From contig JAJDZN010000036.1 of NCBI GenBank assembly GCA_022824585.1, positions 1 through 42,518 of the forward strand: a DNA stretch of 42,518 nucleotides, written 5' to 3'. The notes beneath the pieces were generated by a model. The model did no database searches. It was not told the origin of the DNA and was given only the letters and a program-made list of their open reading frames with translations. Position numbers and translations under genes: made by a program. Positions within the stretch are counted from its first letter, which is position 1. Every line of letters begins with the position of its first letter. This DNA is from Bryobacterales bacterium. Its GTDB lineage: Bacteria > Acidobacteriota > Terriglobia > Bryobacterales > UBA6623. Shown here piece after piece: positions 1 to 8,345 of the stretch.

Positions 1-1
1 C

Positions 2-763
2 ATGCTGGAGGACATCGCGATCCTGACGGGCGGCCGGGCGCTGATGGAAGAGACCGGGATCAAGCTGGAAGGGGTACAGGTGGAAGACCTGGGCCAGGCC
101 AGCCGGATCGTGATCGACAAGGACAACACGACGATCGTGGAAGGCGCGGGCAGCAGCGACGCGATCCAGGGACGGGTCAAGCAGTTGCGGGCGCAGATCG
201 AGGAGACGACGTCGGACTACGACCGGGAGAAGCTGCAGGAGCGTTTGGCGAAGCTGGTCGGGGGCGTGGCGGTGATCAAGGTCGGCGCGGCGACCGAGAC
301 GGAGATGAAGGAGAAGAAGGCGCGCGTGGAGGACGCCATGCACGCCACGCGAGCGGCCGTCGAGGAGGGCATCGTGCCGGGCGGCGGCGTGGCCTTGGTG
401 CGCGGCGGGTCCGCGCTCGACGGCGTCAGCTTGGAGGATGCCGACGAGCAGACCGGCGTGAACATCGTCAGACGCTCGCTGGAGGCGCCCTTGCGGTGGA
501 TCGCCCAGAACGCGGGCCAAGAAGGCGCCATCGTGATCGAGCGCGTGCGCAACGAGGAAGGCAACACGGGCTATGACGCCAATGCCGACCGCTACTGCGA
601 TCTGGTCGAGGCCGGCATCATCGATCCGGCCAAGGTCACCCGCAACGCCCTGCAGAACGCGGCTTCGATAGCTGGCCTGATGCTCACCACGGAAGCGACC
701 GTGCATGAGATACCCGAGGAGCAGCCGGCCGCGCCTGCCGGGCCTCCGGACCACGACTTCTAG
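2..763 (+). CDS. groEL: Chaperonin GroEL, C-terminal part (5' end outside window)
   Basis: Cytosolic 60-kDa chaperonin that folds proteins inside a double ring capped by GroES. The visible 253 residues match the second half of GroEL closely: the [11 protein letters not shown] start of the returning apical segment, [65 protein letters not shown] and VPGGGVAL. It corresponds to roughly residue 288 onward of the E. coli protein. The reading frame is open to the window edge, so the internal ATG at position 2 is not a real start. The C-terminus ends in PDHDF instead of the flexible Gly-Gly-Met tail; many non-proteobacterial GroELs end in a short DF-type tail, so I do not read this as damage. A strong hairpin follows 11 bases after the stop. 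Identification is very secure. Confidence 0.97.
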   Translation: MLEDIAILTGGRALMEETGIKLEGVQVEDLGQASRIVIDKDNTTIVEGAGSSDAIQGRVKQLRAQIEETTSDYDREKLQERLAKLVGGVAVIKVGAATETEMKEKKARVEDAMHATRAAVEEGIVPGGGVALVRGGSALDGVSLEDADEQTGVNIVRRSLEAPLRWIAQNAGQEGAIVIERVRNEEGNTGYDANADRYCDLVEAGIIDPAKVTRNALQNAASIAGLMLTTEATVHEIPEEQPAAPAGPPDHDF

Positions 764-774
764 GTCATTGGTCA

Positions 775-818
775 CAAGCGGGTGCAGCCGCGACAGCGGA
801 TCGCGGCGCACCCGCTTG
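775..818 (+). terminator. Long hairpin after groEL, terminator or mRNA 3'-end stabiliser
   Basis: A perfect 11-bp inverted repeat (CAAGCGGGTGC at 775-785 with GCACCCGCTTG at 808-818) continues, after a single bulged A, into a 6-bp GCCGCG/CGCGGC stem (787-792 and 802-807) around a 9-nt loop. This gives 17 paired bases. No T tract follows, so it is not a textbook intrinsic terminator. Its place right after the groEL stop suggests 3'-end formation or stabilisation. Confidence 0.6.
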
Positions 819-906
819 ACACTGGGGACTTCACGCCCAGAGTGTTTGCGAATACGCAGTGCTCCCGCTAGCGCGCGAAGGATATCGAGGCAAGCTGTGC
901 TCCGCG

Positions 907-1078
907 CTAGGAGCGGATTTTGCCACCCTGCGGGGCGCGTCGGTAGACGTTCGTCACGTCGACCGATTCGTGACCAAGCCAATACGTGACGCCCTCGATC
1001 GTGCGTAGCTGGAGCGCTAGGTCCCAAGCAGAGCGGCTAGAGCCCTCCGCTGCTGTCAATGACGGTTGCTCTCAGAGA
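907..1078 (-). pseudogene. Remnant of a tyrosine recombinase/integrase C-terminus
   Basis: On the minus strand an open stretch ending with TAG at 909-907 reads LRTIEGVTYWLGHESVDVTN, then VYRRAPQGGKI. The segment LGHESVDVTNVY fits the box II consensus of tyrosine recombinases, LGHxSxxxTxxY, with the catalytic His in LGH (970-978) and the Tyr nucleophile at 945-943. An in-frame stop lies about 56 codons upstream of the end, and the upstream Arg and Lys motifs of the catalytic domain are not visible. I therefore call it a decayed C-terminal fragment. The motif match is seen directly; the family assignment rests on that short match. Confidence 0.5.
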
Positions 1079-1228
1079 TTCCTCAGGAACTCGAGCACGC
1101 TTGGGTCTTTCCTCTAGGGCTTGGCTTCGGGCTCGCCATCCGCGCTGCAACACCCAAGGGTCCTCTGCTTGGCATCCCCACCAGTTTCGACGTAAACGCC
1201 GGCGAGTGGTTCGTCCGGGCCCGAAGCC

Positions 1229-1615
1229 TCACCAAAGAGTGAGTGCAGGATAAGCCTGAATCTGGGGATCGGGCGTGACCAGCGTCAGGCCATGAACAAT
1301 TGCCTGCGCAACCAACCCCCGGTCGAACGGGTCACTGCGATACGGAGGAAGGCGGGCATCGTGCGCGGCGCAGTCTTCGTCGAACGCGAGCGGTTCGAGA
1401 CCGAGCCACTTCCGGCGGCTAGCGACGTAGACATGGGGCGGTACGGGCAAGCGCAGCCGCCCGAGCCGATGCTTGATTGCGATCTCCCAAGCAGACAGCG
1501 CGCTGAGATAGACCGTGTTGGCCGGGTCGGCGCAGCTCTCTCTCGCCGCGTTCGACAGTGTGGAGTCGTCCGTCGCCAGCCAAAGGAAGGTGCAGGTGTC
1601 GAGCAACAGTCTCAT
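1229..1615 (-). CDS. vapC: VapC-type PIN-domain ribonuclease toxin
   Basis: 128-residue PIN-domain toxin, expected to cleave RNA using a Mg-binding acidic cluster and to be held inactive by the upstream antitoxin. Acidic residues fit the family: Asp6 in LLLDTCTFLW, Glu44 in SAWEIAIKHRLGRL, and Asp in the SDPFDRGLVAQA segment, followed by LTLVTPDPQI. Length is normal for VapC. The start ATG overlaps the antitoxin stop as ATGA (1612-1615), so the pair is translationally coupled. It belongs to the PIN subgroup often paired with Phd-type antitoxins. It appears intact, with no frameshift or internal stop. Confidence 0.9.
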   Translation of the reverse strand: MRLLLDTCTFLWLATDDSTLSNAARESCADPANTVYLSALSAWEIAIKHRLGRLRLPVPPHVYVASRRKWLGLEPLAFDEDCAAHDARLPPYRSDPFDRGLVAQAIVHGLTLVTPDPQIQAYPALTLW

Positions 1616-1860
1616 TTCGGCGCGGCCCCACCCTCGAAAGCCTCAATCAGTTCAACCGGCAGTGGTTCGAAGAAACTGTCGGGAATCTTCATTCCACGAT
1701 CGATTCCGGTCCGACGCGGGGCCGTCCGTTCCAAGGGAAGAGGCCGCAGCTCGGCGACTGGAATGTTGCGCCTGCAGATAACGACTGCCTCGCCGCTCTG
1801 CGCTTGGTCCAGTAGAGACGAGAGGTGGGCCTTCGCCTCTGCGATGTTGACCTTGGTCAT
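1612..1860 (-). CDS. vapB: Phd/YefM-type antitoxin paired with the PIN toxin
   Basis: 82-residue antitoxin starting MTKVNIAEAKAHLSSLLDQA, a typical Phd/YefM N-terminal DNA-binding fold. The middle (GEAVVICRRNIPVAELRPL) matches the second strand-helix unit of that fold. The C-terminal tail, MKIPDSFFEPLPVELIEAFE, is the part expected to wrap the toxin. I chose the ATG at 1860 because it gives the family N-terminus, has a GGAGA Shine-Dalgarno immediately upstream, and is preceded by an AT-rich promoter; the longer upstream frame to 2043 has no such support. It overlaps the toxin gene by 4 bases. Confidence 0.87.
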   Translation of the reverse strand: MTKVNIAEAKAHLSSLLDQAQSGEAVVICRRNIPVAELRPLPLERTAPRRTGIDRGMKIPDSFFEPLPVELIEAFEGGAAPK

Positions 1861-1901
1861 TCTCCAATAATAGATCATATACATGACATAAACATGACCA
1901 A
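1861..1901 (-). promoter_or_regulatory. Promoter and candidate operator of the vapBC pair
   Basis: Read on the minus strand: TTGGTC (1901-1896), a 16-nt spacer, then TATGAT (1879-1874), then the GGAGA ribosome site (1865-1861). The spacer holds an 11-bp-period direct repeat, on the plus strand ATACATGAC (1879-1887) and AAACATGAC (1890-1898). Helically phased repeats inside a promoter are where an antitoxin would bind for autoregulation; that role is inferred. Confidence 0.5.
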
Positions 1902-2153
1902 GTTTAGTACCACGAATCCGTGAGCGCGGCCGCCGCGCCGACCCGCTCGAATTGGAACACGGGCCCCTTTTCAATCGGAGCGCTGATTCTCCTCGCTCAG
2001 AATACGCAGCAGGAGTGAAGCCGGCGAGTCCGCTCGTTGGCATCGCAACGCTTCCCGAATGCGCACTCCGGCACGGACCTATAAGTGGTGTGCCGCCTCG
2101 CGGACTGGCCGGAGGGGGCTCTAAGAGGATTTCTTCCGTGCTGAAATAAGGAT

Positions 2154-2441
2154 ATGGCGAAGGTCACGAGCAAGCTACAGGTGACGATCCCACAATCGCT
2201 CGCCCTTCGATACTCCATTCGGCCTGTGGATTCGATCTCGCTTCAAGCGGCTGGCGACGTCATCCAGCTGCTGCCTCCCGATGTGGCCACTCGTCCCCAA
2301 CTTGACCGACTCGAGCGACTAGCATTGTTTGATGCGGGAACGGAGCGGCAGCGAGCCCGCGAGTCCGGCGCCAAGCGAGCGGCGGCCAAGAGGCGAGGAC
2401 GGACACGCGATGAGCTGTACCAGCGCGGCCCCGCCGATTGA
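2154..2441 (+). CDS. AbrB/SpoVT-type antitoxin (swapped-hairpin DNA-binding)
   Basis: 95 residues. The N-terminus MAKVTSKLQVTIPQSLALRY followed by SIRPVDSISLQAAGDVIQLL is a swapped-hairpin AbrB domain, the DNA-binding part of a common class of antitoxins for PIN toxins. The C-terminal half (LDRLERLALFDAGTERQRARE) matches the toxin-contacting helix seen in such antitoxins. It has an AAGGAT ribosome site before the ATG. Its downstream partner is a PIN toxin frame that overlaps its 3' end by 32 bases but carries a stop codon, so this antitoxin now appears to lack a working toxin. Confidence 0.8.
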   Translation: MAKVTSKLQVTIPQSLALRYSIRPVDSISLQAAGDVIQLLPPDVATRPQLDRLERLALFDAGTERQRARESGAKRAAAKRRGRTRDELYQRGPAD

Positions 2442-2745
2442 TAGCAGCGTATTCGTGTACCGCTAAGACGCTCGCTTCCGCCCGAAGCAAGAGATCGCCA
2501 ACGACATTCTCCGCTCGGCAATCGATGCAGGCGACGCTCGCATCCCGCATCAGGTGGTCGCCGAGTTCGTGGCAGCGACGACGCCGGGCAAACCCGTCAC
2601 CCAACTGCTCAGCGCTCCAGGAGCCCTGCGCGAGGCGGACGACATCTTGGCCCAGTTTCCGATCATCGATCCGAACGAGGCCGACGTAGCGGACCAGACT
2701 GCGGGCTGGCGAGTCGCCCATTCGGCAAGGGGTTCTTATACTTGA
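2410..2745 (+). pseudogene. Broken PIN-domain toxin, partner of the AbrB antitoxin
   Basis: From the ATG at 2410 the frame reads ...APPIDSSVFVYR, then a TAA stop at 2464-2466, and continues in the same frame as DARFRPKQEIANDILRSAID, then PHQVVAEFVAATT, LREADDILAQFPIIDPNEAD. This is the front two thirds of a PIN domain, with the first catalytic Asp in IDSSVFVYR and the Glu in VVAEFVAA. After IDPNEAD the sequence departs from the family and stops at 2745; the C-terminal part with the last acidic residues is missing. One nonsense codon plus a truncated 3' end make a functional toxin unlikely. A restart after 2466 would still lack the catalytic Asp. Confidence 0.75.
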
Positions 2746-2778
2746 CGGTACGCGGCGAGGCTCCGTCGCGATTGCGCC

Positions 2779-4635
2779 ATGCCTCTCCCGCCAAATTGGG
2801 ATGAACTCAAGGCGGCAGCTTGGGAGTTGCCTGCCGCGCCCGGCATTTACCAGTTCATCGGCCGGGACGGCAAGGTCTTGTACATCGGCAAGGCCAAGAG
2901 CCTGCGCGATCGGGTCCGCAACTATTTCTCGAACGAAGCCCTAGCCGATGCCAAGCGCGGCGGCCTGCTGTCCGAATCCCGCTCCATCGGCAACATTCTC
3001 GTCAGCAACGAGAAAGAGGCGCTTGCTCTTGAGAACAACCTGATCAAGCAGCACAAGCCGAAGTACAACATCCTGCTGCGCGACGACAAGACCTATCCCT
3101 ACATCAAGCTGACCAAGGAGAAGTATCCGCGAGTGTACGTCACGCGTCGGCTCAAGAAGGACGGCTCGACCTATTTCGGGCCGTATTTCCCCGGCAATCT
3201 CGCCCACCGCCTGGTGCGGTTCATCCACCGGCATTTCAAGCTGCCGTCGTGCAGCATCGACCTGACGCGAGCCCACCCGCGGCCCTGCCTCGAGTACCAC
3301 ATCCACCGCTGTTGGGGGCCGTGCGTGAACGGCTTGGTCTCGGACGACACATACCAGCGAGCCGCCGAGGATGTAAGGGCGTTCTTGGGCGGGCGGCGGC
3401 ACCAGTTGGTGCGCGACCTGCGAGAAAGGATGCTTCGGGCGTCCGAAGACCTGGAGTTCGAGAAGGCTGCCAGCCTGCGCAACCTGATCACGACCGTGGA
3501 AGAGATCACCGAGCGCCAGCGCATGGCGGCCGCCGAAGGGCGCGACATCGACATATTCGGCGTCCACGCGGAGCCCCCGCTGGTCGCCGCCAATATCTTC
3601 CATGTCCGCAACGGCCGGGTAGTCGATCGCCGCGAGTTCTATTGGGAGGACGCGGCCGATTACGACGAGGCCGAGTTCCTCGCGAGCCTGCTCCCGCAGG
3701 TCTATCTGGGCCAGAGGCACGTGCCCGCCTTGGTACGGGTGCAGCGGGAATTCGAGGGGATGGCGGCCTTGGCGGAGCTGCTGGCAGAGAACCGCGGGGC
3801 CAAGGTGGAGATTGCCGTGCCGCTGCGGGGCTCGAACCGCGCATTGTTGGACCTTGTCGTCACGAATGCCCGCAGTTGTTTCGAGCAGCGCTTCAGGGTG
3901 CGCAAGCCGACCGCGGACCAGATGGCCGAGGCATGGCGCGACGCCCTGAACCTCCCGCCTGCCGAGGAGGGCGAGAAGTCCAACAACCGCATCGAGTGCT
4001 TCGACATCTCGCACACGCAAGGCACCGAAGTGGTCGCCTCGATGGTTGTGTGGGAAAACGGCCGCATGAAGAAGAGCGCCTATCGGAAGTTCATCGTCGG
4101 CAGGCAAGCCAACGATGACTTCGCCGCCATGAGGGAAGTCGTCCAGCGGCGCTACTCCCGGCTGCAGGCGGAAAGGAAGGGATTCCCACTGTTCGTGCTG
4201 GTCGATGGCGGCATCGGCCAGTTACACGCGGCGGCCGAGGCGCTCGAAGAACTCGGCGCCGCCGCGCTGCCGCTGGCCGCAATCGCCAAGCGGGAGGAAG
4301 TTCTCTACGTGTTCGGGCAGGAAGACGAGCCGCTCATCCTCGACCGCTTCAGCCCGATACTGCACGCCGTCCAACAGATCCGCGACGAAGCCCATCGTTT
4401 CGCGATCACGTTCCATCGGCAGCGCCGCTCCAAGCGGGCGCTGCACTCGGAGCTCCTGGACATTCCCGGAGTCGGCGAAACCACCGCCCGCAAGTTGCTG
4501 ACGCAGTTCGGCAGCGTCGCCGGAATCCGCGAGAGCGGCTTCGAAGATCTGTCCGCTGCCGTCGGCCGCCAGCGCGCCGCCGCCATCCGCGCCCACTTCG
4601 CCGGGGCAGCCGAGGGTCAGGCCCAGCAGTTATAG
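2779..4635 (+). CDS. uvrC: Excinuclease ABC subunit C (UvrC)
   Basis: Nucleotide excision repair endonuclease that makes the two cuts around a lesion loaded by UvrA/UvrB. 618 residues, normal length. The GIY-YIG nuclease domain spans about 16-95 (PGIYQFIGRDGKVLYIGKAK, Arg43, then EALALENNLIKQHKPKYN). The UVR motif, which binds UvrB, lies near 205-240. A cysteine cluster precedes it (CLEYHIHRCWGPC). The RNase H-like 5'-incision domain carries RIECFDISHTQGTEVVASMV and LVDGGIGQLHAA. Tandem helix-hairpin-helix motifs close the protein (LLDIPGVGETTARKLL). Its last 19 bases overlap the convergent ABC ATPase gene. The start at 2779 gives the family N-terminus. Confidence 0.97.
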   Translation: MPLPPNWDELKAAAWELPAAPGIYQFIGRDGKVLYIGKAKSLRDRVRNYFSNEALADAKRGGLLSESRSIGNILVSNEKEALALENNLIKQHKPKYNILLRDDKTYPYIKLTKEKYPRVYVTRRLKKDGSTYFGPYFPGNLAHRLVRFIHRHFKLPSCSIDLTRAHPRPCLEYHIHRCWGPCVNGLVSDDTYQRAAEDVRAFLGGRRHQLVRDLRERMLRASEDLEFEKAASLRNLITTVEEITERQRMAAAEGRDIDIFGVHAEPPLVAANIFHVRNGRVVDRREFYWEDAADYDEAEFLASLLPQVYLGQRHVPALVRVQREFEGMAALAELLAENRGAKVEIAVPLRGSNRALLDLVVTNARSCFEQRFRVRKPTADQMAEAWRDALNLPPAEEGEKSNNRIECFDISHTQGTEVVASMVVWENGRMKKSAYRKFIVGRQANDDFAAMREVVQRRYSRLQAERKGFPLFVLVDGGIGQLHAAAEALEELGAAALPLAAIAKREEVLYVFGQEDEPLILDRFSPILHAVQQIRDEAHRFAITFHRQRRSKRALHSELLDIPGVGETTARKLLTQFGSVAGIRESGFEDLSAAVGRQRAAAIRAHFAGAAEGQAQQL

Positions 4636-5414
4636 AAGCCGTCCTTGGTCTCGACCTCGATCGCTGTGCCGTAGACATCCGACAGGACATCGTTGGCCAG
4701 TAATCGGTCCTTCGGGCCGTCCGCGTGCAGACGCCCGTTCTTCAACAGAATGACTCGCGACACCTCCGGAATGATGTCCGGAAGGTGGTGGGTCACATAG
4801 ATGAGGCTGGTGCCCAGGGCTGCTACGCGGCGCAACGTATCGCGCAACTCGATGGCGGCGCGGAGGTCCAGTCCGTTAGAGGGTTCGTCGAGCAGCAGGG
4901 CGCGCGGCTCGTTGACGAGCGCGCGGCCGATCACCACGCGCTTGGCCTCGCCCGTGGACATGGCATTGACCGGCTTGTCCCTCAGGTGCTCGGCATGCAT
5001 TAGCCGCAGCACTTCCTCTCCGCGGGCTTCCATGGCGTCGGTGACGGGATGCTGCGGCCATAGCTCGAAGCTGGAATAGTAGCCGGACAAGACCACGCTG
5101 CGGCCGGTGGCACTCTTGGAACACGCTTGGACCATCTCGTTGGACACGACCGCGATCAGCTTGCGCATGTCGTGGACGTGCCAGTCGGAGCGGCCGAACA
5201 CCTTCATTACCGGGCCGTAGCGCCGGACCGGATGGTCGTAACGCATCATCGTGCGGATCAGGGTGGACTTGCCCGAACCGTTCGGGCCAATGATGGCCAG
5301 GTGCTGGCCACAAGGAATGGTGAGCGACAGGCCGTCCAGAGCCAAGGTCTCGCCGCGATAGACGGTGATGTTGCGGAACTCGAGGAGCGGCGGGTCTGGC
5401 GCGGCTTCAATCAT
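4617..5414 (-). CDS. Stand-alone ABC transporter ATP-binding protein
   Basis: 265-residue single ATPase domain. Walker A GPNGSGKST at 43-51, signature MSTGEAKRV at 152-160, Walker B LLLDEP at 173-178 with the D-loop NGLDL, and the switch His at 209 (YVTHH). No permease or binding protein gene lies beside it, so its transport partner, if any, is elsewhere. The insertion of a long segment between Walker A and the signature (with KVFGRSDWHVHDMRKLIAVV) resembles stand-alone ATPases related to ModF/YlmA; that placement is by eye. It converges with uvrC and overlaps its 3' end. The cargo cannot be told from sequence. Confidence 0.85.
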   Translation of the reverse strand: MIEAAPDPPLLEFRNITVYRGETLALDGLSLTIPCGQHLAIIGPNGSGKSTLIRTMMRYDHPVRRYGPVMKVFGRSDWHVHDMRKLIAVVSNEMVQACSKSATGRSVVLSGYYSSFELWPQHPVTDAMEARGEEVLRLMHAEHLRDKPVNAMSTGEAKRVVIGRALVNEPRALLLDEPSNGLDLRAAIELRDTLRRVAALGTSLIYVTHHLPDIIPEVSRVILLKNGRLHADGPKDRLLANDVLSDVYGTAIEVETKDGFYNCWA

Positions 5415-5655
5415 CGGGCTTTCCGTCGGATTCCGCTCAGCGTGCAGCCGACCTGAAGGTGAGCTGTAGCTCGCACACAGTCGCGCGGAGGCGTGGATGG
5501 TGCGCTACGGCTTTGCCGTGCAGGCCAACGCTGCCCATCGATGCGTCCAGTGGGTGCTCCGATCTGAAACCGGCGCTATCAGATGTCCATTATGAACGGA
5601 CAGTCGCCGACTCGCGCCACTCCGACGGCGGCGTCCGATCGAGGAACTCGAACGA

Positions 5656-8298
5656 CTATTCGCTCTCGCTTCCTGGCACGACCACGAATGTGACGGGGAT
5701 GGAGGCAAGCGTCCCTTGAGTCAGATCATTCGTTGTGGAGTGTAGGATCTTCAGGTGGCCGTTGTGGGTGTCAGGGTCCATGCCTGCACTGCGAGGCCTG
5801 ACGCGGACCTCGGCAGTGGCTCCGCTCGCAATGCTGCTCCGCGGCGGACTCGTGAAGAGCCAGACCCTGTCCCCAAGGAAAGTGAACACTGCAGTGCCGT
5901 TCCCGGCATTGGTGATTCGAACGATTTGGGCTGCGGGGTCCGAACCGAGCGGCGCCACGAACGTGAGTGCCCGCGGGCGTGCGGTGGCTGACAACCGGGA
6001 GGACGTCTCTGTCTCGACTGCGGCGGTCAGTGTGCCTCTGATCCTAGTTCGGGGCGAATAGCCGACAAGGCTGACGAAATAGGTGCTGGATGAGTTGAGT
6101 GGCGGATTCGAGTCGCGGTTGATGACGACCGTCTCGGCACTGCCCGGCCGATTCGATTGGAATTCTGCATCGAACGCAGGAGTCTGCCCGTCTGCGCCAT
6201 ACTCCCAGCGAACGCGATCCCGGTCAGCGTGGACCAATAGGTCGACTTCCACCCCTGGGGTAGACGCCTCGAAACTGAACCGAACTTCGCCGGCGTCGGA
6301 TGGAGGCTCGAAGCGAAACGACGCCTCTTCGTCATGGAGAGAGAACCGGCGGTTGTTTTCAGCGAGGTCTACGGAGACAGGGTGCCCGACCTGTATCCGC
6401 TGGGCTTGCGAAAAGAGTGCCTCGAGATGCGTCGGCCCCCCCATCGCGATCGTAACGTTCGACTCCCGGCTTGCGATGTCGCCCGACCAGCGCACAAACT
6501 CCCAGTCCGGGTCCGGAATCGCCGTCAGGTGGACGGTCGCCCCGTCGCTGTAGTACCCGTCGCCTGACGAGGGCTGAACGTTAATCGAGCCCCCTTCGGA
6601 TCTCGCTACCCGGGTTGACAGCGGATACTCATAGACGAAATTGGCTGTGATCTCGCCGCCTTCTCGTGGGAGGGTTAGGCTTTGAGTGCGTTCCCCGCCA
6701 TTGCTCCAGCTCTCGAAGCGGTAGCGCCTCTGCCCGCCGTATGGAACGGACCGGACCTCATCTGCGGCGAGTTGGATCAGCTTGTTCTTGACATCGGTCT
6801 CGATCGTCGCCGGACCATAGGTCCACCACTCGGGAGTCGAGTCATAGTAGCCATGGATCCTAACGACGAACGGCTCTACGTTTGCATCGATCCGGAAAAT
6901 TGGACGATTCGTGAAGTGGGCCTCGAACACCTTTTCCGGTCGGTCAGCAATCCATGTCACCGGGTTCGAGGACCTTCCGTGGCGACCCCAGATCACACCT
7001 CCCCACCGCAAGAACTGATAAGTGGGATCCGTTCCGGGAAAAGCCTGGGCTTGGACCTCCGAGCGCTCTGTGTAGTAGCCATCTGGTGAATGAGGGCGCA
7101 GTTCGACACTGCCTTGATTGGCTGGATAGACTGCCGTCCCGACCCGATGCTGCACGATGAAGTTCGCCTCCAGCCATGTCCGGTCGGCCGTAGCGGTCAC
7201 GTCGCGCGAGCGGGCACTCCCGTCGCTCCAGCGGCCGAACAAGTAACGGCTATCTTTTTTTGTCTGGGCCACCGGTGCCTCGACAGAATGGTTGCTTCCG
7301 TTCATCCAGTCAAAGCGCGCCGGTGTAGCTACTTGCACACCGTCAACGACGATTTCCAGGCCGGGCGGGTTCGTCGAGATCACTGTCGTGGTCGGCAGTG
7401 TCCCGTACAGTCGTGCTACGCCATCGATGTCCCCCGGGGAGAGTCCTGCCGAGGGAATGTTCATCCCGGGTGGCACGGTCTCAAGCACGCGACCGCCGTT
7501 CGAAGAGTAGCCTCCAATTCGGTAGTGCATCACGGAGGAGTAGTTGTACGGTCCCGACGCCGGATGCACTGCCGAATAAGCGCCTTGGCCCGTCTTGTCG
7601 AGATTCTCATAAAGTACAGTCACGTATGCGTCACGGTCTTGGCGTTGGTGCTCGTGCCACAGTCCAACCGCATGGCCAATCTCATGGGCAACGGTATCGG
7701 CGTCGCAGCCGTACGGCGCTAAAGAAATCTGCTGTTCCCCGCCGACCATCCCAACGCTCGACCGGCAGTGCCCCGACGAAACGTTCAGGAACCGTACATA
7801 GTTCTCCTCCGTTGTACGCGCGATCAAGGAAACCACTGTCTTGTCGTTCCACTCCCCAATCGCTTCAAGGATATTTTGGCGCTGCTCGTCGGAGACAAGC
7901 TCGTCGATCGCATACGGAACGACACCCCCGGGCCAAAGGTATCTCGAGCTTCTTGCGGAGAGATCACGCCGACGCAGACCCGGCAGTTCACGGCCCTTAT
8001 CCGATCTCGGGGTGGGTGCTCTCGGCCCGAACTCGCCGACTCTGCCAAGAACAATGTCACCAGCATGGACGGCGACACCGTCGATCACCGTATAGGGAAG
8101 CGCCATTCCGCGAAAATTCGCAATCCCGGACCCTTCTGGCGCCGGGCCCTGCGGGGCAGGAAAGGGGACCGCCTGCAGGCGGTCCGCCCGGGGTGGCCTA
8201 TTTGCGCCTTCCCGCGGTTGTGCGCCCGCCACCAGGCACGAGACCGCGATCAGGCAGGCAGATCGGATGGATGCACCGCGATGGCAAGCCCAGGCCAA
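5656..8298 (-). CDS. Secreted astacin-type (M12A) zinc metalloprotease with C-terminal repeat domains
   Basis: 880 residues. Signal peptide about 1-27 (hydrophobic SACLIAVSCLVAGA). The catalytic domain spans about 118-300, with the astacin zinc site HEIGHAVGLWHE at 205-216 and the Met-turn SVMHY at 255-259, whose Tyr is the fifth zinc ligand in the family. A pro-segment of about 90 residues precedes it. After the protease come several InlB-like bacterial repeat units, each ending in a W-G/S-D or F-x-x-W pattern (YLFGRWSDGSARSRDV; YQFLRWGG; YRFESWSNGG; WEFVRWSGD), then a beta-sandwich (650-750) and a final ASH/HYDIN-like domain (PRALTFVAPLGSDPAAQIVR). The repeats probably attach it to a surface or substrate. 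The start is TTG at 8298: a TGA lies two codons upstream, and no other early codon yields the signal peptide. It is encoded downstream of the HupE-like gene. Confidence 0.9.
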   Translation of the reverse strand: MAWACHRGASIRSACLIAVSCLVAGAQPREGANRPPRADRLQAVPFPAPQGPAPEGSGIANFRGMALPYTVIDGVAVHAGDIVLGRVGEFGPRAPTPRSDKGRELPGLRRRDLSARSSRYLWPGGVVPYAIDELVSDEQRQNILEAIGEWNDKTVVSLIARTTEENYVRFLNVSSGHCRSSVGMVGGEQQISLAPYGCDADTVAHEIGHAVGLWHEHQRQDRDAYVTVLYENLDKTGQGAYSAVHPASGPYNYSSVMHYRIGGYSSNGGRVLETVPPGMNIPSAGLSPGDIDGVARLYGTLPTTTVISTNPPGLEIVVDGVQVATPARFDWMNGSNHSVEAPVAQTKKDSRYLFGRWSDGSARSRDVTATADRTWLEANFIVQHRVGTAVYPANQGSVELRPHSPDGYYTERSEVQAQAFPGTDPTYQFLRWGGVIWGRHGRSSNPVTWIADRPEKVFEAHFTNRPIFRIDANVEPFVVRIHGYYDSTPEWWTYGPATIETDVKNKLIQLAADEVRSVPYGGQRRYRFESWSNGGERTQSLTLPREGGEITANFVYEYPLSTRVARSEGGSINVQPSSGDGYYSDGATVHLTAIPDPDWEFVRWSGDIASRESNVTIAMGGPTHLEALFSQAQRIQVGHPVSVDLAENNRRFSLHDEEASFRFEPPSDAGEVRFSFEASTPGVEVDLLVHADRDRVRWEYGADGQTPAFDAEFQSNRPGSAETVVINRDSNPPLNSSSTYFVSLVGYSPRTRIRGTLTAAVETETSSRLSATARPRALTFVAPLGSDPAAQIVRITNAGNGTAVFTFLGDRVWLFTSPPRSSIASGATAEVRVRPRSAGMDPDTHNGHLKILHSTTNDLTQGTLASIPVTFVVVPGSESE

Positions 8299-8345
8299 GG
8301 CTCATGATATGGGAAGCCATCGGCCCGATTGTGGCCCTCGAGGGT

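Larger units (their letters stand above)
764..1228. other. Intergenic region between groEL and vapC, decayed accessory DNA
   Basis: This 465-bp stretch has no intact gene. It holds the hairpin at 775-818 and, on the minus strand, a remnant of a tyrosine recombinase (907-1078). The rest, 1079-1228, shows no recognisable product in any frame. Together with the flanking toxin-antitoxin genes it looks like the residue of an integrated element. Confidence 0.5.

Noticed and set aside
701..763. GroEL C-terminus lacking the Gly-Gly-Met tail as a truncation
   Set aside because: The frame ends in a short acidic/aromatic tail seen in many GroELs of other phyla; the body is intact.
2941..4107. 388-codon minus-strand frame opposite uvrC
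   Set aside because: It lies wholly inside uvrC, has no recognisable domain, and follows from GC-rich codon bias on the opposite strand.
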